This document shows, in pieces, positions 13,703 through 20,188 of a stretch of DNA of 20,188 nucleotides. Numbering within the stretch: the stretch's first letter is position 1; the number at the start of each line of letters is the position of its first letter. The notes below the pieces were generated by a model that had not been told where the DNA came from, made no database searches, and worked only from the letters and a program-made list of their open reading frames with translations. The DNA is from Anaerolineae bacterium (lineage in GTDB: Bacteria > Chloroflexota > Anaerolineae > JACIWR01): NCBI GenBank assembly GCA_021162125.1, contig JAGGZG010000205.1:1-20188 (forward strand), in the 5' to 3' direction. The translations under genes were made by a program, and so were the position numbers.

Positions 13703-15028
13703 TCAACGGAACAGCGACATCAGTCCACCTGGCCCACGCCCCTGGCCCAATCGCTTCATCATCCGCTGCGTCTGGCGGAACTGGGACAGCAGCATATTCA
13801 CTTCCTGCACCGTGGTACCGCTGCCCCGCGCGATACGTCGTTTGCGGCTGGCGTTGATAATCCGTGGGTTGAGGCGCTCCTCCCGCGTCATCGAATTGAT
13901 AATCGCCTCCACGCGCTTCATCTGCTGATCGGTGAGCTCCGGCGAAACGTCCTTGCTGATCTTAGCGTACCCGGGTATCATTTCCAGCAACTGGCTCAGC
14001 GGGCCTAGCTTTTTTATCTGCTGGAGCTGGGCCAGGAAATCCTCCAGATTGAACTCGCCTTTCAACAACTTCTGACCCATGGCCATCGCCTGGGTCTGGT
14101 CCATTTCTGTCTGGGCCTTCTCGATCAAGCTGAGCACGTCGCCCATGCCCAGAATGCGTGAGGCCAGGCGGTCGGGATAAAAGGGCTCCAGGGCGTCAGT
14201 TTTTTCGCCAACGCCCAGAAACTTAATAGGCACCCCGGTAACAGCGCGGATGGAGATGGCCGCACCACCCCGCGCATCGCCGTCCACTTTGGTGAGAATC
14301 AGGCCGGTGAGGCCCACCCGCCGGTGAAAATCGCTGGCGACGCGCACCGCGTCCTGGCCGGTCATCGCATCGGCGACGAGGAGCACCTCCTGTGGGCGCG
14401 TGAGCTGCTTGATTCGCTCCAACTCGCCCATCATCTCGTCGTCAATGTGCAGCCGGCCAGCCGTATCCATGATGACCACGCTGTAGGCCGATGCCTCAGC
14501 GCGTTTGACCGCATTCGCGCAGATGGTGGGCGGTGGGACCTTTGCCCCTTCGCTATGCACAGGGATGTCAAGCTGATGGCCCAGGACCTCGAGCTGAGTG
14601 ATAGCCGCTGGCCGGTAGGTATCCGCCGCGACGAGCAAGGGCCGCTGCCCGGACTTGCGCAGCCGCAACGCCAGCTTGGCGGCAGTGGTCGTCTTGCCAG
14701 AGCCCTGCAATCCAACCAGCATGATCACGTGCGGCGGAGGGCCGGAGAGATCCACTTTGCTGGGGTCGCCCAGCGTGGCCATTAACTCCTCGTGGACTAT
14801 CTTGATCACCTGCTGGGCCGGGGTCAGGCTACGCATCACCTCCGCGCCGATAGCCCGCTCCTTGACCCGGGCGATGAAGTCCTTGACCACTTTGTAGTTG
14901 ACGTCAGCCTCCAGCAGAGCCAGGCGTACCTCACGCAGACCAGCGTTGACGTCATCCTCGGTGAGCTTCCCTCGCCGGGCCAGCCTATCAAAAATACCTT
15001 GCAGCTTCCCAGTCAGATTCTCAAACAC
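13703..15028 (-). CDS. ffh: Signal recognition particle protein Ffh (SRP54)
   Basis: Ffh binds signal sequences and 4.5S/SRP RNA and targets ribosomes to the membrane with FtsY, using GTP. The 441-residue chain has the N domain (1-95), the G domain with GLQGSGKTTTAAKLA (106-120), DTAGR (188-192) and TKVDGDARGG (246-255), and a Met-rich M domain with LSQLLEMIPGY and ISKDVSPELTDQQMKRVEAIINSMT, ending in the RNA-binding RRIARGSGTTVQEVN block. It starts with GTG (MFENLTGKLQ) and a weak upstream GGGG. A good minus-strand promoter lies at 15092-15120. Length and all motifs are normal, so it should be functional. Confidence 0.97.
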   Translation of the reverse strand: MFENLTGKLQGIFDRLARRGKLTEDDVNAGLREVRLALLEADVNYKVVKDFIARVKERAIGAEVMRSLTPAQQVIKIVHEELMATLGDPSKVDLSGPPPHVIMLVGLQGSGKTTTAAKLALRLRKSGQRPLLVAADTYRPAAITQLEVLGHQLDIPVHSEGAKVPPPTICANAVKRAEASAYSVVIMDTAGRLHIDDEMMGELERIKQLTRPQEVLLVADAMTGQDAVRVASDFHRRVGLTGLILTKVDGDARGGAAISIRAVTGVPIKFLGVGEKTDALEPFYPDRLASRILGMGDVLSLIEKAQTEMDQTQAMAMGQKLLKGEFNLEDFLAQLQQIKKLGPLSQLLEMIPGYAKISKDVSPELTDQQMKRVEAIINSMTREERLNPRIINASRKRRIARGSGTTVQEVNMLLSQFRQTQRMMKRLGQGRGPGGLMSLFR

Positions 15029-15091
15029 CGGGCCAATACCCCATTTCCCGTTGGTGTGGCTTCTGGACTACAGAGGTCAATGCAGACGTAC

Positions 15092-15120
15092 ATTTTAATG
15101 CACTTTGTCCTTTTCGTCAA
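15092..15120 (-). promoter_or_regulatory. Promoter of ffh
   Basis: On the minus strand TTGACG (15115-15120) and TAAAAT (15092-15097) are exactly 17 bases apart. The start would be near 15085, giving a leader of about 57 bases. It is one of the strongest promoter matches in the window. Confidence 0.75.
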
Positions 15121-15267
15121 ATCGCCGTATTCACAGGATAGCGCAGCAAATCTCAGGGGGGGTGCATCGCACCTCGTTGGCGGGGAAGCCCGATGCTAAA
15201 GTCATCGGGCTGAGAGACCAAAGCCTTTCGGGCTGGCCTGGCAACCTTGCCTACCCCCCACACCTAT
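15121..15267. other. Structured segment between the ffh and rpsO promoters
   Basis: Together with the two promoters and the rpsO leader this fills the 348-base gap 15029-15376. GGGGGGT (15157-15163) pairs with ACCCCCC (15253-15259), closing about 90 bases. Inside are the hairpin at 15187-15211 and a small AGCC/GGCT stem near 15225-15237. Fragments such as GAGAGACC and GGCCTGGCAACC recall parts of SAM-type riboswitches, but the full core is not there. It lies upstream of the rpsO promoter, so it is not an rpsO leader. It may be a repeat element or a separate small RNA. Confidence 0.35.
15187..15211. repeat. Palindrome of the same family as 1832-1853
   Basis: AGCCCGATG (15187-15195) and CATCGGGCT (15203-15211) are perfect complements around a seven-base loop. 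The left arm with the next two bases, AGCCCGATGCT, is identical to 1832-1842, so this is probably a dispersed palindromic repeat. Confidence 0.75.
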
Positions 15268-15296
15268 TTGCCCCTTTCGATGAAATGTGCTATAAT
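15268..15296 (+). promoter_or_regulatory. Promoter of rpsO (and probably pnp-lepB)
   Basis: TTGCCC (15268-15273) and a perfect TATAAT (15291-15296) are 17 bases apart. Transcription should start near 15303, giving a 74-base leader. Confidence 0.85.
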
Positions 15297-15302
15297 AACA
15301 GC

Positions 15303-15376
15303 CGCTTTGGACGGGGCAGGGCTTGCAGAGCACGTGTGTCCTGGCCCGCGTTGTTTGATAATCAAGGAGGGTCGCT
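15303..15376 (+). promoter_or_regulatory. rpsO leader, possible S15 autoregulatory RNA
   Basis: The 5' UTR can form a stem between GGGCAGG (about 15314-15320) and CCTGGCCC (about 15341-15348) with one bulged base, and it ends in AAGGAGGG (15364-15371), six bases before the GTG start. S15 genes in many bacteria carry leader structures that bind their own product. The fold here is only a candidate; I could not match a known S15 leader class. Confidence 0.3.
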
Positions 15377-15646
15377 GTGCCGTTAAGCAAGAGTGAAAAA
15401 GATACGATCATACAGGAGTATCATCGCCACGCCAAGGACACCGGTTCGCCAGAGGTACAGATTGCGCTGTTGACCACCCGCATCAATCAGCTCGTCGAAC
15501 ACCTTAAGCTGCATAAGCACGACCAGCACTCTCGACGTGGTCTGCTCAAACTGGTTGGGCAGCGCCGTCGGCATCTGGCCTACCTCAGCCGCACAGACTC
15601 GGAACGCTACAAGGCTATCATCGAGCGGCTGGGACTACGCAAGTAA
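15377..15646 (+). CDS. rpsO: 30S ribosomal protein uS15
   Basis: S15 binds the three-way junction of 16S rRNA early in 30S assembly. The 89-residue chain is the standard length and shows the family line GSPEVQIALLTTRINQL (23-39), then LKLHKHDQHSRRGLLKLVGQRRRHLAYL with the RNA-contacting His and Arg residues. GTG 15377 is chosen because AAGGAGGG precedes it by six bases. pnp follows after 285 bases, the classic rpsO-pnp order found in many bacteria. Confidence 0.97.
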   Translation: MPLSKSEKDTIIQEYHRHAKDTGSPEVQIALLTTRINQLVEHLKLHKHDQHSRRGLLKLVGQRRRHLAYLSRTDSERYKAIIERLGLRK

Positions 15647-15676
15647 AACACTTGATTATAGAACGAATGGAAGCAG

Positions 15677-15712
15677 ACGAGTAGATGCGGGGAAAGGTGC
15701 CCATCTACTCGT
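15677..15712 (+). repeat. Hairpin 1 after rpsO (11-bp perfect stem)
   Basis: ACGAGTAGATG (15677-15687) pairs perfectly with CATCTACTCGT (15702-15712) around a 14-base loop. It starts 31 bases after the rpsO stop and has no T-run. It could protect the rpsO 3' end, act as a processing site or give partial termination. Confidence 0.7.
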
Positions 15713-15721
15713 TAGCATATT

Positions 15722-15791
15722 GCACGTGGTCTGGTTCAATGCTGGTGGCCGGACAACGCCAATTCACTAAAAATAATGGCAGACCACGTGC
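15722..15791. repeat. Inverted repeat 2 (12-bp perfect arms, 46-base spacer)
   Basis: GCACGTGGTCTG (15722-15733) pairs perfectly with CAGACCACGTGC (15780-15791). The outer part of each arm contains GCACGTG, so the arms also hold a CACGTG core. The spacer shows no gene. It may be a long hairpin in the rpsO-pnp transcript or a pair of protein-binding sites. Confidence 0.65.
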
Positions 15792-15840
15792 TAAACGACC
15801 ATCAGCAACAATCATCGGGACGGCAGTGAGGTTTAGGAAT

Positions 15841-15885
15841 TGGAGAGTGCGCCCCAGCCAACCTGGGGTTGGGGTCCACTCTCCA
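15841..15885 (+). repeat. Hairpin 3 upstream of pnp
   Basis: TGGAGAGTG (15841-15849) pairs perfectly with CACTCTCCA (15877-15885). The inside can form either CCCCAG/CTGGGG (15852-15857 and 15863-15868) or CCCCA/TGGGG (15852-15856 and 15870-15874), so two folds compete. It ends 28 bases before the pnp ribosome site. In enterobacteria a leader hairpin cut by RNase III lets PNPase repress its own mRNA; this could be an analogue. Confidence 0.7.
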
Positions 15886-15931
15886 GTCCCTGACCTCCTG
15901 GCTCGTCCCGAGTACGGAGGTTAAACTAATT

Positions 15932-18130
<2,199 letters not shown>

Positions 18131-18145
18131 GGATGGCATAGACTC

Positions 18146-18727
18146 ATGGAAGACCCAGAACTGCACGATCAGAGCGAGATGCCAGAAACACCCGAAAGAG
18201 GCACTTCGGCGCTGCGAACGCTGGCCCACTGGCTGCGTGAAGTGCTGGAGACCATAATTCCGGCGGTGATCATCGCCCTGGTCATCAACCTGTTCCTGGC
18301 CCAGGCCACCCAGGTCTACGGGCAAAGCATGGAGCCCAACCTGCACCACAGCCAACGGCTGGTGGTGGAGAAAATCTCGTACCACTTCCACGGCCCCCGA
18401 CGCGGAGACGTGGTGGTCCTCAGGTCGCCGCAACGCAAGTCGGAACTGTTGATCAAGCGGGTGATCGGCCTGCCCGGCGAACAGGTGGAGATCCACGACG
18501 GGCTGGTGTACATTGACGGCGTGCCTCTGGCCGAGCCGTATCTCACCCAGGGAACCGCTGGTCACGTCGGGCCGATCATCGTGCCCCCCTTACACGTCTA
18601 CGTGCTTGGCGACAACCGAAGTTTCTCCAATGACTCACGGTCTTTCGGCCCTGTACCTTTGGAGAACGTCGTCGGGCGGGCGTGGCTCTCGTACTGGCCA
18701 TTGGATCAGATCGGCTTTGTGCACTGA
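18146..18727 (+). CDS. lepB: Signal peptidase I
   Basis: This membrane-bound serine protease removes signal peptides from exported proteins. The 193-residue chain has a charged cytoplasmic N-terminus, one membrane segment (about 36-56, IIPAVIIALVINLFLA), then box B with the nucleophile Ser61 (YGQSMEPNL), box D with the general base Lys104 (LLIKRVIGLPGE) and box E GDNRSFSNDSRSFG (155-168). It is of the short Gram-positive type with a single N-terminal anchor. It follows pnp after 15 bases and ends at a strong terminator, so rpsO-pnp-lepB is probably one unit. Two cues link it loosely to ffh: both serve protein export, but they are on opposite strands. Confidence 0.95.
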   Translation: MEDPELHDQSEMPETPERGTSALRTLAHWLREVLETIIPAVIIALVINLFLAQATQVYGQSMEPNLHHSQRLVVEKISYHFHGPRRGDVVVLRSPQRKSELLIKRVIGLPGEQVEIHDGLVYIDGVPLAEPYLTQGTAGHVGPIIVPPLHVYVLGDNRSFSNDSRSFGPVPLENVVGRAWLSYWPLDQIGFVH

Positions 18728-18743
18728 ATTTCACCACAATTCA

Positions 18744-18774
18744 AAAAGCGGCGGCCACCATGGCCGCCGCTTTT
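18744..18774 (+). terminator. Strong terminator after lepB
   Basis: AAAAGCGGCGGCCA (18744-18757) pairs perfectly with TGGCCGCCGCTTTT (18761-18774) around a three-base loop. The A-run before and T-run after make it usable on both strands. It lies 16 bases after the lepB stop. Confidence 0.92.
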
Positions 18775-18845
18775 GGTGAGGATAAGAATCGTATGGGTGC
18801 AGCGCGCTGCGCCCTTACCTGACAAACTTTAGAGAGGATAACACA

Positions 18846-20183
18846 GTGCTCGGAGAAAGTGGGGTCAAAAAGATCGCCGACCGCATCCTGGCCTGCTCGC
18901 AGGCAGACCAGACCGAGGTGGTGATCACTGTCCAGGATAGCCAGCTCACCCGCTTTGCCAACTCGGCCATCCACCAGAACGTGGCCGAGCGAAATACGCG
19001 GGTCAACGTCCGCGCCGTGGTGGGAAAACGCATCGGCGTGGCCTCCACCAACGACCTGAGCCCGGGGGCTTTACAGCGCGTGGCCGAGACGGCGGTCGCT
19101 ATTGCCCGGCTACAGCCGGAGAACCCCGATTTCATCTCCCTGCCCGGCCCGACGGCCATCACCCCGGTGGACGCCTTCGACGAGGCGACGGCGGCATTCA
19201 CCCCGCAGGCGCGAGCACAAGCGGTGGACGTCATCTGTCGTCAAGCGATGGCGGAGGGACTCGTCGCCGCCGGCGCATTCAGTACCACTGTCTACGAATT
19301 GGCCGTGGTCAACTCCCTGGGTGTGTTCGCCTACCACCCCAGCACCGAGGCTGAGCTGAACACGGTGACCATGAGCGACGACAGTTCCGGCTACGCAGCC
19401 CAGGTTGCGACCCGCGCCGCCGACCTCGACGCCGAATCACTGGGCCGCGAAGCGGTGGACAAGGCCCTGCGCAGCCGTAATCCGCGCGCCCTGGAACCCG
19501 GGCGCTACACCGTCATCCTGGAGCCTTACGCCGTCCAGGATTTCCTGAACCTCTTCTCGTACCTGGGATTCGGGGCGCAGGCCGTGCAGGAGGGGCGCAG
19601 CTTCATGGCTGGCCGTTTCGGTGAGCGCATTATGAGCGAGGCTATCTGCATCTGGGACGACGGCCTGGACCCCAGCGGGCTGCCCCTGCCCTTCGACTTC
19701 GAGGGCCAGCCCAAACAGCGCGTAGACCTGATCCGCCACGGCGTCGCCGCAGCGGTGGTCTACGACTCCTACACGGCGGGCAAGGAGGGCAAACAGTCCA
19801 CCGGCCACGCTTCGCCCCCACCCAACACCTACGGCCCCCTGCCTTTGAACCTGTTCATGGCCAGCGGCCAGGCGACCCTGGAGGACATGATCGCCAGCAC
19901 CGAGCGTGGCCTGTTCGTCACCCGCTTCTGGTACACCCGGCCGGTGCACCCCAGGCTGGTCATCGTCACCGGGATGACGCGCGATGGCACCTTCCTGATC
20001 GAACGAGGGGAGATTGCCTATCCAGTCAAGAACCTGCGCTTCACCCAGAGTTACCTGGACGCCCTGGCCCAGGTGGAACTCGTGGGCCGCGAACGACGGC
20101 TGCTATCCGGCCTCGGCGGTGGGGACTGCGTGCCCGCCCTCAAGCTCTCGGAGTTCACCTTCACCGGCGTGACCGAGTTCTAG
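18846..20183 (+). CDS. TldD/PmbA-family protein, TldE-like subunit
   Basis: TldD and TldE (PmbA) form a protease that degrades or matures small peptides in several bacteria; TldD carries the zinc site HExxxH and TldE lacks it. This 445-residue protein has no HExxxH, so it fits the TldE side. Family marks include DQTEVVITVQDSQLTRFANSAIHQNV (22-47), the VNVRAVVGKRIGVASTNDL block (53-71), a long central region with DDGLDPSGLPLPFDFEGQP, and the late TRDGTFLIERGEIAYPVKNLRFTQ segment. GTG 18846 has GAGAGG about eight bases upstream. Its partner is not in the window but might follow directly. The gene ends five bases before the window edge. Confidence 0.88.
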   Translation: MLGESGVKKIADRILACSQADQTEVVITVQDSQLTRFANSAIHQNVAERNTRVNVRAVVGKRIGVASTNDLSPGALQRVAETAVAIARLQPENPDFISLPGPTAITPVDAFDEATAAFTPQARAQAVDVICRQAMAEGLVAAGAFSTTVYELAVVNSLGVFAYHPSTEAELNTVTMSDDSSGYAAQVATRAADLDAESLGREAVDKALRSRNPRALEPGRYTVILEPYAVQDFLNLFSYLGFGAQAVQEGRSFMAGRFGERIMSEAICIWDDGLDPSGLPLPFDFEGQPKQRVDLIRHGVAAAVVYDSYTAGKEGKQSTGHASPPPNTYGPLPLNLFMASGQATLEDMIASTERGLFVTRFWYTRPVHPRLVIVTGMTRDGTFLIERGEIAYPVKNLRFTQSYLDALAQVELVGRERRLLSGLGGGDCVPALKLSEFTFTGVTEF

Positions 20184-20188
20184 GCTCA

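Noticed and set aside
15187..15259. SAM riboswitch
   Set aside because: Only fragments of the core resemble it; the P3/P4 parts are absent and neither neighbouring gene is a methionine gene.

Overview
The window is GC-rich and carries a gene-dense bacterial chromosome segment with many GTG starts and strong AGGAGG-type ribosome sites. The set of genes suggests a member of the Chloroflexota (Anaerolineae-like), perhaps thermophilic. The clues are a dihydroorotase that reads like the animal CAD enzyme, a PyrF-PyrE fusion in that order, a MenA-like prenyltransferase, and gene families common in that phylum. This placement is inference; there is no rRNA or other direct marker here.

Layout. Positions 3-1001 hold the 3' part of an acyl-CoA dehydrogenase followed by a terminator. 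Positions 1002-1904 are accessory DNA: a small, probably 5'-truncated DUF2283 protein, several perfect palindromes, and an 89-bp fold-back (MITE-like) element that sits in the loop of another palindrome. Positions 1905-4958 hold a two-gene unit: a SNF2-type helicase and a partner with a coiled coil and a very cysteine-rich C-terminus. Positions 4984-10529 hold a pyrimidine biosynthesis cluster, pyrC-pyrB-pyrFE-pyrD-pyrK, led by a promoter and an attenuator-like hairpin. It covers carbamoyl phosphate to UMP; carA, carB and pyrI are not in view.

Positions 10547-15028 are all on the minus strand. In transcription order they are ffh, a DUF433/DUF5615 toxin-antitoxin pair, a MenA-like prenyltransferase, rpsP, khpA and rimM. 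The common order ffh-rpsP-khpA-rimM is kept, but the toxin-antitoxin pair and the prenyltransferase lie inside it. Positions 15029-15376 form a divergent control region with good promoters for ffh (minus) and rpsO (plus), plus a structured repeat segment. Positions 15377-18727 hold rpsO, pnp and lepB; the rpsO-pnp gap carries three separate perfect inverted repeats. After a strong terminator, a TldD/PmbA-family gene (18846-20183) ends the window.

The most interesting parts are the helicase/cysteine-rich pair, the pyr leader (an open frame that runs through an intrinsic terminator and overlaps the pyrC start by ATGA), the fold-back element inside a palindrome, and the hairpin series upstream of pnp. 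No tRNA, rRNA or CRISPR array was seen. All calls are from reading the sequence; no database search was run.
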